A stretch of 64,000 nucleotides of DNA from an uncultured Flavobacteriales bacterium. GTDB lineage: Bacteria > Bacteroidota > Bacteroidia > Flavobacteriales_G > Salibacteraceae. The translations under genes were made by a program, and so were the position numbers. The stretch lies in the NCBI GenBank assembly GCA_943788775.1, contig CALSRO010000005.1, forward strand, positions 124,001 through 188,000, written 5' to 3'. The notes under the pieces were generated by a model, which saw nothing but the letters and a program-made list of their open reading frames with translations, searched no databases and was not told the DNA's origin. This document shows, piece by piece, positions 17,812-26,509 of the stretch (position 1 is its first letter; every line of letters starts with the position of its first letter).

Positions 17812-19167
17812 CTACTTCACATAAACCGTCTTTGCATTCACGAATTCAAGAATGCCCTCTGCACTCAATTCGCGACCAAATCCAGAACGTTTAATTCCTC
17901 CAAACGGAAGTCTAGGGTCACTCTTTACCAATTCATTGATAAAGACAGCACCTTCATCAAATTCGTGGACTCGCTCCAGAGCTGCCTCAGAATTTCCAGT
18001 ACAGATAGTTACTCCCAATCCGAAGCTACTTTGATTGCTCAATTTAATGGCTTCATCAAAGTCCTTGATTCGAATGAAAGGCGCTACTGGACCAAAAAGC
18101 TCTTCGTCAAATGCAGGCATGCCAGGTGTTACGTTTGTCAAAACCGTTGCATCATATTTGGCGCCATCTCGTTTACCGCCCATTTTTAAAACGGCTCCTT
18201 TTTCCAGGCTGCCGTTCACTTGCTTCTCAATTCCTTCGGCAAGATCAACGCGCGCTAAAGGCCCAATCTTGGTTGACACATCCGTAGGATCATTAAACTT
18301 CAAATCTTCTACCCGCTTCAAGAATTTCTCCACGTATTCGTCATGGATTTCATCGGCTACTAAGAAACGTTTTCCAGCAATACAGCTTTGACCGCTATTC
18401 AAAAACCTAGCACGGAATCCAGTATCCACGGCTGCATCGACATCTGCATCTTTTAATACGATTACCGCGTTGCTCCCGCCTAATTCCAATACGCTTGGTT
18501 TGAGCACACTGCCTGCAGTGCTAGCTACTGCTTCACCTGCCCTTTCACTTCCCGTCAATGAGACCGCCCTCACTTTCGGATGCTTGATGATCGCGCTCGC
18601 CTGATCATTTGACAACACTAATGTTCTAAACGCATTTTCTGGATACCCTGCTTTTTTAAAAGCCTCTTCAATATCGTATGCACAACGGGTCACGTTTGGT
18701 GCATGCTTCAGAATAGCTGTATTGCCCGCCATTAATGCAGGAGCAGCAAATCTCAACACTTGCCAGAACGGGAAATTCCAAGGCATAATAGCATAGATTA
18801 CGCCCAATGGGTCATAGCGAACAAAGCTTTTAGAGGCGTCTGTTTCCACCACTCTTGGTGCTAGGAATTTGGCTGCGTTTTCGGCATAGAATTTACAAAC
18901 CCAAGCGCATTTTTCTACCTCAGCCAGGGATTCAGAAATGGGCTTACCCATTTCTTCCGTGATATGTGCGGCATAGGTTTGTTTGTTCTTCAATAAAACT
19001 TCGCCTACTTTAATCAAAAGCGCAGAACGCTGTTCGAAGGAAGTTTTCTTCCACTGATGAAAGGTGGAATCAACGGACTCAATAATACCATTCGCTTCTT
19101 CGTCTGTGTGATTATTAAATTTCTCGATGGGCTCGAGGTTCCAAGGGTTAATTGTCGAAAATTCCAT
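17812..19167 (-). CDS. NAD(P)-dependent aldehyde dehydrogenase (succinate-semialdehyde dehydrogenase type)
   Basis: A 451-residue ALDH of the short SSADH-like class that starts directly with substrate-domain sequence (MEFSTINPWN). Catalytic Glu228 (LELGGSNAVIV) and nucleophile Cys262 (FLNSGQSCIAGKRF) are both present, and the oxyanion/cofactor region MPWNFPFWQV is intact. The enzyme oxidises a small aldehyde to its acid. The C-terminal FGGIKRSGFGRELS block is typical. It is a single-gene unit, convergent with radA (18 bp gap). Succinate semialdehyde is the likely but unproven substrate. Confidence 0.88.
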   Translation of the reverse strand: MEFSTINPWNLEPIEKFNNHTDEEANGIIESVDSTFHQWKKTSFEQRSALLIKVGEVLLKNKQTYAAHITEEMGKPISESLAEVEKCAWVCKFYAENAAKFLAPRVVETDASKSFVRYDPLGVIYAIMPWNFPFWQVLRFAAPALMAGNTAILKHAPNVTRCAYDIEEAFKKAGYPENAFRTLVLSNDQASAIIKHPKVRAVSLTGSERAGEAVASTAGSVLKPSVLELGGSNAVIVLKDADVDAAVDTGFRARFLNSGQSCIAGKRFLVADEIHDEYVEKFLKRVEDLKFNDPTDVSTKIGPLARVDLAEGIEKQVNGSLEKGAVLKMGGKRDGAKYDATVLTNVTPGMPAFDEELFGPVAPFIRIKDFDEAIKLSNQSSFGLGVTICTGNSEAALERVHEFDEGAVFINELVKSDPRLPFGGIKRSGFGRELSAEGILEFVNAKTVYVK

Positions 19168-19281
19168 GTCCTAATTTTCCGCAAGATTACGTAGTCTAAG
19201 TGGATTGCAGCAGCTTTCCATTGGAATTATTAGTGGCTTTTTAGCACTTAGATTTTGACGTACAGAGTAGTGGCATAAAAC

Positions 19282-19289
19282 TACTTTTG
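19282..19289 (+). promoter_or_regulatory. -7 promoter element TACTTTTG
   Basis: TACTTTTG is an exact match to TAnnTTTG and ends 6 bp before the ATG of the acyltransferase at 19296. A TTTG at 19254-19257 is 24 bp upstream, longer than the usual spacing. If used, the transcript would start at or beside the ATG and be leaderless. Confidence 0.45.
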
Positions 19290-19295
19290 CCAGCT

Positions 19296-20546
19296 ATGTT
19301 TGTGTATCATTTTCTTCGGTTTTGGGTGGGTGGAGCGCTTCGAGTTTGGATTCGTAAAATCTACGCATCATTTGAGGCTCCTTTGCCAGAAGATGTGCCG
19401 ATCATTTTTGCCTGTACCCACCCTAATTCTGCCATTGATTATTGCTTTTTACCGCTGATTACAAGGAAGAAAAGTTTTGTAATGGTTCGTGGTGATGTGT
19501 TTGCTAATAAATGGCTGGATAAATTCTTGCGTGCACTTTGGATGTTGCCAGTGTATCGAATGAGAGATGGGTATAGTACCTTAAATAAGAATGCAGATAG
19601 CTTTCAGGAGTGTTACAATGAATTTGACAAGAATGGAAGAACGCTTATATTTTCTGAGGGTACAAGCATCCAGGAAAAGCGACTTCAGCCCATGAAAAAG
19701 GGGACGGCAAGATTGGCGCTAGATTATTTAGAATCAGGCTCGAATAAAGAGATCTATGTGGTGCCCATGGCAAACAATTATTCGAGATTTCGCCAATTCA
19801 GATACACGGTCATGACGAAATTTGCCAAGCCCATCAAGGTTTCGGATTACAGAGAGTTGTACGAGGAGAATCGAGCGAAGGCTTACAATCAATTAACCGA
19901 TGATATTGAAGCCTCGCTAAAGCGAATTTTAATTGAGGAGAATGATTACGCGGACGATAGTTGGGCGGAGAAAGCGCTGAACGTTTTGCGTTTTAATCGC
20001 CTAGATAACAGACGCGAATGGATCATAGAAGATGAACAACCGCTTAATGAGGAGAGGGCGTTGGTTGAGCGATTCAACGAAAAAGGGGATTCGGCTGTAT
20101 CTGAGGATTGGAAAAAAGCCTATCGCGATCTTAAAGTAGATGAAGAGATGGAGGGGTTACTGAAAAGAAGCGGTAGGAAGGATGTGCATTGGATGTTGCT
20201 TTTTTCTTTGTCCATTTTTTCAGCCTTGGCTTATGTGATTCATTTTATTCCATTAGAAGTGTCCAAATGGATTGTGAAGAACAAAATAAAGGATGTTTTA
20301 TTCGAGAATACAGTGATAATTTTGGGATCATCTGTTTTTTACCTGTTACAGTTTATCATTGTTGCCACAGTACTAAGCATCATTTTTGGATGGACAGGAT
20401 TCGTAACTGCTTGCTCAATGTTGGCTGTTTCAGCCATCTATTCTGAGATTGTGGATGACTTTCGATTTGCGTGGAGAAACCACAAATTGGTCAATAAAAA
20501 AGCCGAGTATACCCGGCTTTTTAATGAATTGATGAAGGTTAGTTAA
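19296..20546 (+). CDS. PlsC-like glycerolipid/1-acylglycerol-3-phosphate acyltransferase
   Basis: A 416-residue protein. The N-terminal 210 residues are a PlsC-type acyltransferase with the catalytic H-x5-D of this branch (CTHPNSAIDYCF), a VRGDVF block and the glycerol-phosphate-binding FSEGTSIQEKR. The second half is an acidic linker followed by two long hydrophobic segments (near residues 290-310 and 330-375), so the protein sits in the inner membrane. It probably acylates lysophosphatidate or a related lipid. I chose the ATG at 19296 over the TTG at 19287. The last codons contain a terminator hairpin (20497-20522), and the stop overlaps the convergent rhodanese gene by 4 bp. Confidence 0.82.
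   Translation: MFVYHFLRFWVGGALRVWIRKIYASFEAPLPEDVPIIFACTHPNSAIDYCFLPLITRKKSFVMVRGDVFANKWLDKFLRALWMLPVYRMRDGYSTLNKNADSFQECYNEFDKNGRTLIFSEGTSIQEKRLQPMKKGTARLALDYLESGSNKEIYVVPMANNYSRFRQFRYTVMTKFAKPIKVSDYRELYEENRAKAYNQLTDDIEASLKRILIEENDYADDSWAEKALNVLRFNRLDNRREWIIEDEQPLNEERALVERFNEKGDSAVSEDWKKAYRDLKVDEEMEGLLKRSGRKDVHWMLLFSLSIFSALAYVIHFIPLEVSKWIVKNKIKDVLFENTVIILGSSVFYLLQFIIVATVLSIIFGWTGFVTACSMLAVSAIYSEIVDDFRFAWRNHKLVNKKAEYTRLFNELMKVS
20497..20522 (-). terminator. Intrinsic terminator embedded in the acyltransferase coding sequence
   Basis: Stem AAAAAGCCG (20497-20505), 8 nt loop, stem CGGCTTTTT (20514-20522); read on the minus strand it ends in a six-T run. It lies about 20 bp beyond the stop of the leftward rhodanese gene while coding for the last residues of the rightward acyltransferase. 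It could terminate in both directions. Confidence 0.75.
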
Positions 20547-20851
20547 ACCAAGGCGTTTACACTGTGCCAACCACCTCCATTGACAGCCTCGATGCCATGT
20601 TTCTGCAAGATTTGCGTGGCTTGACCACTTCTTCCTCCAGAAGCACAACAAGCGACTACTGGCTTGTTCAACTTTTTTATATCCTTGATTTTAGCCTCGA
20701 CCGACTGCAGCGGAATGTTCTTAGAACCTTTCACATGTCCTCCAGCGAATTCTCCCGGAGATCGAACGTCAATAATTACAGCGCCACGCTCTAAAAATTC
20801 TTTGGTTTGGCCTCCGCCACCACCACCAAATATTGCATCAAATAATCCCAT
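20543..20851 (-). CDS. Single-domain rhodanese-like protein
   Basis: A 102-residue rhodanese domain. The signatures are VIIDVRSPGEFAGGHVKGSK and the active-site loop ACCASGGRSGQA, in which the second cysteine is the expected persulfide carrier. Such small proteins handle sulfane sulfur in the cytoplasm. A glycine-rich stretch (GGGGGG, residues 9-14) precedes the domain. A -7-like element lies 18 bp upstream. It is monocistronic and convergent with the acyltransferase, overlapping its stop by 4 bp. Confidence 0.88.
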   Translation of the reverse strand: MGLFDAIFGGGGGGQTKEFLERGAVIIDVRSPGEFAGGHVKGSKNIPLQSVEAKIKDIKKLNKPVVACCASGGRSGQATQILQKHGIEAVNGGGWHSVNALV

Positions 20852-20868
20852 TTCTTTTAAATTTTAGG

Positions 20869-20876
20869 CAAATCTA
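20869..20876 (-). promoter_or_regulatory. -7 promoter element for the rhodanese gene
   Basis: On the minus strand TAGATTTG matches TAnnTTTG exactly, 18 bp upstream of the ATG at 20851. No convincing -33 TTTG is visible, so this is a half-supported promoter. Confidence 0.4.
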
Positions 20877-20916
20877 GGGCCTTGAAATACCGCGGTAAGT
20901 GACTTCAGTCACTCAG

Positions 20917-21957
20917 CTAGTCTTTCACCCGATTGAATGCCATCACAGAGAACAACCATCTTGGCAAGGGTTTCTTCTTGCGTTTTTTACTCAAGGTCAA
21001 CAACCAATTTAGTTTTTTGGAAACGGTGATTTTGTCGGTTTCTACCAACTCGATCAACGACCCATCCGGATCTTCTAAATAGGCAAATCGACCTGCAGCC
21101 TCGCCCATGTTAAAGGAATCACCGCTATCAACAGTGAATGGGTTGTCCATGGCTTGCGCCCGTTCTTTAATATCGTCCATTTGATTGACATCGAAGCACA
21201 AGTGAATGTAGCCTTGGTCTCCCCAATAGCGACCATCTAAATTGTGCTTAGAACTGGCTTCTTCGGTCGGTTGTAAAAGTTCCACATGAAAAGCGCCAAA
21301 AACTTCAGAGAATGCACCGGTGTTTCTATTACTTGGCTCCAAACGAATACGTCTATATTTTTTATCCCCATCGGTAAGTCCTTTCAAATCCTCAAATACA
21401 GCCTCTTTGTCATAGACAATGGTGTCGATCTCCAAAACCTCGCGATAAAACTTGAGTGACTTTTCCATGTCGGAAACGCCAATTATGACTCCTTCAATAC
21501 CTCCAAATAAGCTGTGCTTTTTTTGGTACCAATGGTCAGTTTCGCTGGCTATAAAAGGATTTCCAAACGGATCTGTTACGCTGAAACACTTGTTTCCTGC
21601 CAGATCGGTTACTACTGAACTTGTTGCATTTGCCTCAACAGATTCGTGTCCCAGCTTTGCATCGCGGCATTTAATTTTAGTGACTAATAGTCCATTGCTT
21701 AATAAAGAGAAAGGATGTTGATCCGCGGATCTGCGACTTGTAAATTGCCAGATCTCCATTCCACCGCCTCCATTAAGGTTCATGGCCAATATGGCGTGGC
21801 GTGACTGTACTTTTCCACCTGTGTATTGAGTCATCAACGGGGCCTCCGCAGCTTCATCAAAAACAGGAACATCGAAACCAAAATTTCTTCTGTACCACTT
21901 GAATGATTTATGCACATCAGTCGTGCCGATGCCCATTTGTTGAATGCCATTAATCAT
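20917..21957 (-). CDS. VOC-family (glyoxalase/dioxygenase fold) protein with two domains
   Basis: A 346-residue protein with two vicinal-oxygen-chelate domains, about residues 1-125 (MGIGTTDVHKSFKWYRRNFG) and 135-310 (GVIIGVSDMEKSLKFYREVL, ending AGRFAYLEDPDGSLIELVET). Possible metal ligands are the His/Glu residues of these repeats (for example FHVELLQP and YIHLCFDV). A basic, hydrophobic tail follows (KKRKKKPLPRWLF). It is translated directly after an SDR gene (2 bp gap), so the two probably act on the same small molecule, which cannot be deduced. Confidence 0.8.
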   Translation of the reverse strand: MINGIQQMGIGTTDVHKSFKWYRRNFGFDVPVFDEAAEAPLMTQYTGGKVQSRHAILAMNLNGGGGMEIWQFTSRRSADQHPFSLLSNGLLVTKIKCRDAKLGHESVEANATSSVVTDLAGNKCFSVTDPFGNPFIASETDHWYQKKHSLFGGIEGVIIGVSDMEKSLKFYREVLEIDTIVYDKEAVFEDLKGLTDGDKKYRRIRLEPSNRNTGAFSEVFGAFHVELLQPTEEASSKHNLDGRYWGDQGYIHLCFDVNQMDDIKERAQAMDNPFTVDSGDSFNMGEAAGRFAYLEDPDGSLIELVETDKITVSKKLNWLLTLSKKRKKKPLPRWLFSVMAFNRVKD

Positions 21958-21959
21958 AG

Positions 21960-22751
21960 TTAGTTGGGTTTAATGCGTTTAACAACAATGCGAAATAACC
22001 AAGGCGCATATCGATGCAAATAAATTAAAACTTGTTCTCTACCGAGATATACTTCTGCACTTCCTTTTTCAGCTGCCTTGATAATAGCAAGAGCACACTC
22101 TTCTGCTGTTATTCCTCTCGCTAATCGTTCGTCCATCGAATTGGCCGGTGTACCGTCTCCAGTCAGGGCATTGTGCCCGATCTCAGTTTGTACACGACCT
22201 GGCAATAGAAAAGAGATCCTAATGTCTGTTTCCTTCAACTCGGCTCGCAATGATTCAAAGTAGCCGTGCAATGCGTGTTTGCTCGCAGCATACGATGATC
22301 GCAATGGAAATCCGAATTTTCCAGCGGGTGAACTCAATATCACAATGTTGCCCTGTTGTCGCTCCATCATACCTGGTAACACGGCTCTAGCAACTGTAAC
22401 AGCGCCAAAATAATTTGTTTCCATCAGTTGTCGTTCGGATTCTGGCGAGGCGTCCCAAGTCAATGATCGTTGACTGATGCCGGCATTATTAATCAAGACA
22501 TCGACTGAGTTGAGCAATGATTGATGTTCTTGTATTACGCTGGTGAGTTCAGCTGAATTACTGACGTCTAATGGAAGGATTTTATGGTTTTCCGAATGAT
22601 CTATTGACAGGACCAGATCTTGCAGAACTGATTCTCTTCGGCTACTTAGGATCAGCTTGGCCCCTTTTGGTGCCAGCGTTTTTGCCACCGCTTCGCCTAT
22701 ACCGCTCGAAGCTCCAGTAATCCAAACTGTTTTATTATTCCAGAAACTCAA
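21960..22751 (-). CDS. Short-chain dehydrogenase/reductase
   Basis: A classical SDR of about 263 residues. It has the NAD(P)-binding TGASSGIGEAVA near the N-terminus, the NNAGIS motif, Ser of ILSSPAGKFG and the catalytic YAASKHAL, so the active site is complete. A short hydrophobic stretch near the C-terminus (YAPWLFRIVV) may associate with the membrane. No ATG is in frame; TTG at 22751 gives the family-typical start (M)SFWNNKTVWITG, while TTG at 22775 would add eight residues. It is the first gene of a two-gene operon with the VOC protein. Confidence 0.87.
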   Translation of the reverse strand: MSFWNNKTVWITGASSGIGEAVAKTLAPKGAKLILSSRRESVLQDLVLSIDHSENHKILPLDVSNSAELTSVIQEHQSLLNSVDVLINNAGISQRSLTWDASPESERQLMETNYFGAVTVARAVLPGMMERQQGNIVILSSPAGKFGFPLRSSYAASKHALHGYFESLRAELKETDIRISFLLPGRVQTEIGHNALTGDGTPANSMDERLARGITAEECALAIIKAAEKGSAEVYLGREQVLIYLHRYAPWLFRIVVKRIKPN

Positions 22752-22825
22752 AATTTCAATGTTGGTGCAAACCAAGTGGTTTTTGTGGAATAATGAGATA
22801 CATTAGTGCCACTTCAATGCAATAG

Positions 22826-23185
22826 ATGGATTTAGTAGAGCGATATAGCCGGCACAGTAACAAAGAATTGGTGGACATTATTGAAAGTCCCGTTGATGAT
22901 TATTCCGAAGCAGCTATTGACGCTGTAAAAACGATTGTGAAAAACCGTCAACTTACGGAGGAGGATGTTCGATCATTGTCCAGAGAGATTATCGGATTGC
23001 GGATTAGGGAATACCTGAAAAACTTTGATGTGATCAATGATGAGTTAACAATGCCGCATAGTCGGTTATTGAACGAGGAGGAGGTGAAGGCGCTGTTTCA
23101 AACTGAATTTGCTCGATTTAAAAATGAGAGTGACGACATGATTCCAGACAGTTGGCAATATATTTTGGCAGCTGCATTTGGATAA
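22826..23185 (+). CDS. Hypothetical small acidic protein
   Basis: A 119-residue soluble, helical, acidic protein without signal peptide. It begins MDLVERYSRHSNKELVDIIE, resembling short proteins whose first part counts repeated 'S-N-x-E-L-x-x-I' helices, but I do not recognise a defined family. It sits alone between the divergent SDR and the convergent gldM-like gene. Confidence 0.6.
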   Translation: MDLVERYSRHSNKELVDIIESPVDDYSEAAIDAVKTIVKNRQLTEEDVRSLSREIIGLRIREYLKNFDVINDELTMPHSRLLNEEEVKALFQTEFARFKNESDDMIPDSWQYILAAAFG

Positions 23186-23227
23186 GAAAGACCCCGACTC
23201 TTTTCAGAGCTGAGGTAGTTGTAATGT

Positions 23228-24859
23228 TTAGATTATTTTGATCATAATCGGGCTCATCTCGTGCTTCACCCCATCATCCCCAATCGCAAAGATTTTGTCA
23301 AAAGTTACCGTGGTGCCTGATGGAAGGGCGCTAATGATAGTTTTCATTTCAGCGTTAAACTCATTGCTATTTTCTGTCGCATCAACGGCTCCTCCCTTGT
23401 AAAACGTGTTCATTCTAAACGATGTCACTTTACAATTTAGGTTGAACTCAAAGTCATCAGAATACAGTGCTCTTATACCGCGACTGGCAATTAATCGGCC
23501 AGCGCTTAGATTTCCGCTACTCTCAATTTCTCCAATTTTTGCATATGGCTTGGGCAGCCTTTTGACACGAAATTCTGAACGGCCTAATTCCTTAGTTGTT
23601 CCATCTTCCATTTCAGCCTTGACTACCACAAATACTTGTGAAGGAGAACTGCGACTCATTTGAACTTCATATTCTCCGTTAGACGCAGCTCTCAATGAGT
23701 TTCCTCCTGTGATGGAAACGCTGAGGTTTTCATTGGGAACACCCGGAGCAGAAACCTTGATTGGATTTTTAATGCCTTTGTAGAGCACATTCATTTTTGT
23801 TGGCGCCACTGTGGTTGTAGGCTTCGCTACTAAGTATTCGCTCTCGAAATGGAAATCCTTCGTAGATCCATCGTTACGTTTCATTTTTATCACACCATGA
23901 TAAGTCTGAAATCCTTCCTTGGTTGTTTTTACGTTGAGTCTTCCTAGTCCATCATGAACTTCTAATGAGTCTTGAATATTCACCAAGCTTTCATCAGGGC
24001 CAAAATCACCAATGAACATTTCTGGTTGTTCAGTTCTGCTGAATGCGGCCAAAAACACATCTGCTTTGTATTCCTCTCCTAAAAGGACGTAACTGGATTG
24101 TGGAACCACTTTGGCGGCAATGGTGTCGAACTTAAAGTCGTTGAGCGTGACGTTATCATAGAGTGACTTTAGTGCATCATTCTCAGCAGCTCGAATGTCC
24201 GATTGTATCTTAGTTAAATTGGTGATACACGCGGCTAAGGGTAGATGGTAGAAGTTACCGACTTCCCAGTTTTCTAGCTTTCCGTCCGCGTTGGGCACTT
24301 TCCCTAGTACGATGTCAGATTCGATTTTTTCGATGATGTCTTTTTCTCGAATAGGGTCGAATAATGCTCCGAGATCATCTCGAAATCGCTCTAATTCTGA
24401 TTTGAGTTCAAGTGCTGTGAATTCACCTTGTTTTGGGAAGGCAGCTTCCGATCCAATGAGGATTTTTGTCGGGACATCGTAGTTATCTTTTTTGTCCACG
24501 TTTCTGAGCGCATACATTGAATCAGCAGTGGTTTCATCGTATCCAACGGTCTGCTGAATGAGATGGCCTTTGAGTTGCTCGACATATTGGTTCATCTCTT
24601 CAGACATTTGTTCCACTTCCAAGGCCCGCTCATAATAAGGTCGAGTCTTCTTGGCGTCCAATGCCAACTGAGCGCGGAATTGATCCATGACCGATTGGCT
24701 TTTATGGTAGATGGTTTCATTGGTGGTAATCAATCCATCATTAATAACTACAAAAGCATTTAATAGATCTTTTGAAACGTTGAGTGCGAGTAATGCGGTG
24801 AGTACGAGGTACATCATTCCGATCATTTTCTGTCTTGGGGATTCTTTTCCTCCTGCCAT
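23228..24859 (-). CDS. gldM: GldM-family gliding motility/T9SS protein, orphan
   Basis: A 543-residue GldM-type protein. The N-terminus has the family signature MAGGKESPRQKMIGMMYLVL with a single transmembrane helix (residues ~13-32), then a helical periplasmic domain and beta domains with the conserved VAPTKMNVLYKGIKNPIKVSA. GldM spans the periplasm and couples the GldL proton motor to the outer-membrane ring of the type IX secretion system. Here no gldK, gldL or gldN flanks it, so it is either a paralogue or a relocated gene. The T9SS cargo proteins in this window would use the system. A perfect palindrome lies 51 bp upstream. Confidence 0.85.
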   Translation of the reverse strand: MAGGKESPRQKMIGMMYLVLTALLALNVSKDLLNAFVVINDGLITTNETIYHKSQSVMDQFRAQLALDAKKTRPYYERALEVEQMSEEMNQYVEQLKGHLIQQTVGYDETTADSMYALRNVDKKDNYDVPTKILIGSEAAFPKQGEFTALELKSELERFRDDLGALFDPIREKDIIEKIESDIVLGKVPNADGKLENWEVGNFYHLPLAACITNLTKIQSDIRAAENDALKSLYDNVTLNDFKFDTIAAKVVPQSSYVLLGEEYKADVFLAAFSRTEQPEMFIGDFGPDESLVNIQDSLEVHDGLGRLNVKTTKEGFQTYHGVIKMKRNDGSTKDFHFESEYLVAKPTTTVAPTKMNVLYKGIKNPIKVSAPGVPNENLSVSITGGNSLRAASNGEYEVQMSRSSPSQVFVVVKAEMEDGTTKELGRSEFRVKRLPKPYAKIGEIESSGNLSAGRLIASRGIRALYSDDFEFNLNCKVTSFRMNTFYKGGAVDATENSNEFNAEMKTIISALPSGTTVTFDKIFAIGDDGVKHEMSPIMIKII

Positions 24860-24909
24860 GATTTCTGTTGGTTTTGGTTAAACGAAGTGAGAAAGCACAA
24901 CTCTACTTG

Positions 24910-24930
24910 CTTGGTGATTAAATCACCAAG
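24910..24930. promoter_or_regulatory. Perfect 21 bp palindrome upstream of gldM
   Basis: Arms CTTGGTGATT (24910-24919) and AATCACCAAG (24921-24930) are perfect complements around a single A. It lies in the otherwise gene-free 24860-25124 interval, 51 bp upstream of the gldM start. It has no T-run on either side and a one-base centre, so it is better read as a protein-binding site than as a terminator. Confidence 0.45.
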
Positions 24931-25124
24931 AATCGCAAACCGGTCATTGCGATGCTTAAGTGTTGAATCGAAGTAGCTACTGTTCGAAATACAACGCTGA
25001 AGAGCTTGCTGCTGATAATGGAATGCAGACAAAGAAAAAACGGTACAGGTAATTGATATCGATTTCTACCAAGGAGTCTAATAATTCGACAAGGAATTGA
25101 AATCTATTGAGCAAGAGACTTTTT

Positions 25125-25728
25125 CTAGATCAAGGAAAACTCGTAGATCGCTAAGAACGGCAACCAACTAGCCCAGGCTATGAATATGTACATGGAGTCA
25201 CCATGCCAATCGAGATAATGAACACATATGAATGACCATAGTCTGAGGAAAACAGCTGATAGAGTCAATACATAAGCACGGGTCATAAACTGCCTATGTT
25301 TTCTATTTACTCCGCGTTGAATAAACCAAAAACCACGAAGTGCAAATACAAACCAGAGTGTGGATAAGAGAATAAAGCTTGAAGTAGAGAGCCAGCCTCC
25401 AATTGCTGAAAACGCCATGATAAAGCCGCTCGGGGCAGCGATAATTACAGAGGAAAGAAAAGCTAAACCAAATGCCTTGTGCGCGTTGGGATGTTTTTTT
25501 TTCCAGTCGAACAAAGGCCTGAATTGTTCCAGCGAAAAGGGCGATTGGTGCTGAAATTATGTGCGCGTAGAAAGCCCACTTGTAGGGGCCGCTAAAAAGG
25601 ACTTCTTTCCCAATGAGAAAACCACCGCTAAAGTCGGGTTGGAAATAGTCGAAAGATTTAAACACAATGAGTGCCCCTATGATGCAAATCGGGATTCCCC
25701 AGATCTTACCCAGCCATGCCAAACTCAA
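25125..25728 (-). pseudogene. DUF2306 membrane protein interrupted by a frameshift in an A9 tract
   Basis: Two overlapping frames encode one DUF2306-like protein of about 200 residues with six or so transmembrane segments: GKEVLFSGPYKWAFYAHIIS then APIALFAGTIQAFVRLEKK in the first frame, and HPNAHKAFGLAFLSSVIIAA onward in the second. The frames meet in a run of nine A residues (minus strand, 25494-25502); eight would restore VRLEKKHPNAHKA. That makes slippage, phase variation or a sequencing error equally likely. The start is weak (TTG at 25728 or 25722) and lies inside the end of the IS-derived frame, so the N-terminus may have been lost at the island junction. Confidence 0.7.
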
Positions 25729-26008
25729 CGATTCTTTGGTTGATCATGTGCTCACCATTCTCTTCCAATAGGGCTTTAACGGATAGTATAGTTTGCACGT
25801 TTTGTTTGTCAATGTCTGACATCAGGTCATCTACATTGTCATGCTGAGGGGAATACCACCTTTTACCTGAAAAGCACTTCTTCCATGCGCTAATTTGAGT
25901 AGGTTGAAGCTCATACTTTTGAGCTAGTTCAGCTAAACTACTTCGCTCTTTGATTGCCTCTAGTACCACTTTGGTCTTGAAGCTCGATGTGAATTTTCTT
26001 CGTGTCAT
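25706..26008 (-). pseudogene. IS3-family transposase OrfA remnant
   Basis: The first ~45 residues are a clear IS3 OrfA helix-turn-helix start (MTRRKFTSSFKTKVVLEAIK, then LAELAQKYELQPTQISAWKK). After residue 45 the sequence stops resembling OrfA, and no OrfB is present, so the element is truncated near 25870. One terminal inverted repeat survives at about 26033-26056. The remaining ORF (YSPQHDNVDDLMSDIDKQNV and onward) is of unknown origin and runs into the DUF2306 gene. Confidence 0.7.
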
Positions 26009-26032
26009 ATTACAGTAAATTTATTCATTAAA

Positions 26033-26056
26033 CTTACTGTCCGAATTCTTGGGGTA
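26033..26056 (-). mobile_element. IS3-type terminal inverted repeat
   Basis: ACTGTCCGAATTCTTGGGG is the reverse complement of an IS3-like end (CCCCAAGAATTCGGACAGT), placed about 25 bp upstream of the OrfA start as in intact elements. The opposite end is missing. The element was inserted in, or next to, the recombinase remnant that follows. Confidence 0.6.
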
Positions 26057-26058
26057 TC

Positions 26059-26202
26059 TACACTATAGAAATATACCAGCGCACAGGCTCATTAGTGAAG
26101 CTACAGAAGCTGATGGGTCATTCAAGCCTGAATGTATCCTTAACTTATTTAAGGGGCTTAGAGGTGGCTGAATTAACCGAGGAGGATATGCCTAAGGTTT
26201 AG
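26059..26202 (+). pseudogene. Tyrosine recombinase/integrase, C-terminal remnant (left)
   Basis: A frame of 47 codons ending at TAG 26202 encodes the end of a phage-type integrase: QRTGSLVKLQKLMGHSSLNV then SLTYLRGLEVAELTEEDMPK. It contains the family's L-M-G-H-S-S box and the Tyr nucleophile region (LTYLRGL). The upstream part was replaced by the IS3 end, with no start codon left. It marks the left end of the accessory island and is in the opposite orientation to the right-hand remnant. Confidence 0.72.
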
Positions 26203-26260
26203 ACAAACTCATTTTAACCTAAAACGCATCATTTTCACCTCTTTTTGGCCATTTTTAGTC

Positions 26261-26416
26261 CTTTTTGACTCAAAAACACTCAAAAAACGTCAATTATCCC
26301 TCAAAATCGACTAAATCCTGAAAGTTAAAATCTAAGGTGTCGAATCACCTCAGGGGGAGGGTTGTTTTAAATCGGTTTTTTGGTTTGGTCAGGGTTTCAA
26401 GGGTATAGTATAACCC
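26261..26416. repeat. Island repeat R1
   Basis: First of four related ~155 bp copies. Landmarks are CTCAAAAtcgactaaATCCTGAAAG-type left arm, an inner hairpin (CTAAGGTG, loop TCGAAT, CACCTCAG), GGTTGTTTTAAATCGG, and a right end GTTTCAAGGGTATAGTATAA followed by CCC. It fills most of the 300 bp gene-free gap before the DUF4177 gene. Confidence 0.75.
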
Positions 26417-26509
26417 ATTGTCTGCGTATATTAAGCAATTGCTTGTCTTTAACAAAAATCATAATGTCTAAGGTCTTAATATTTATATTTATAAAAAACT
26501 AATTAGGTT

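Noticed and set aside
24823-25032. Reverse-strand frame over the 5' end and upstream region of gldM
   Set aside because: Its sequence is low-complexity and overlaps the gldM start in another frame; the upstream part contains the palindrome and looks regulatory.
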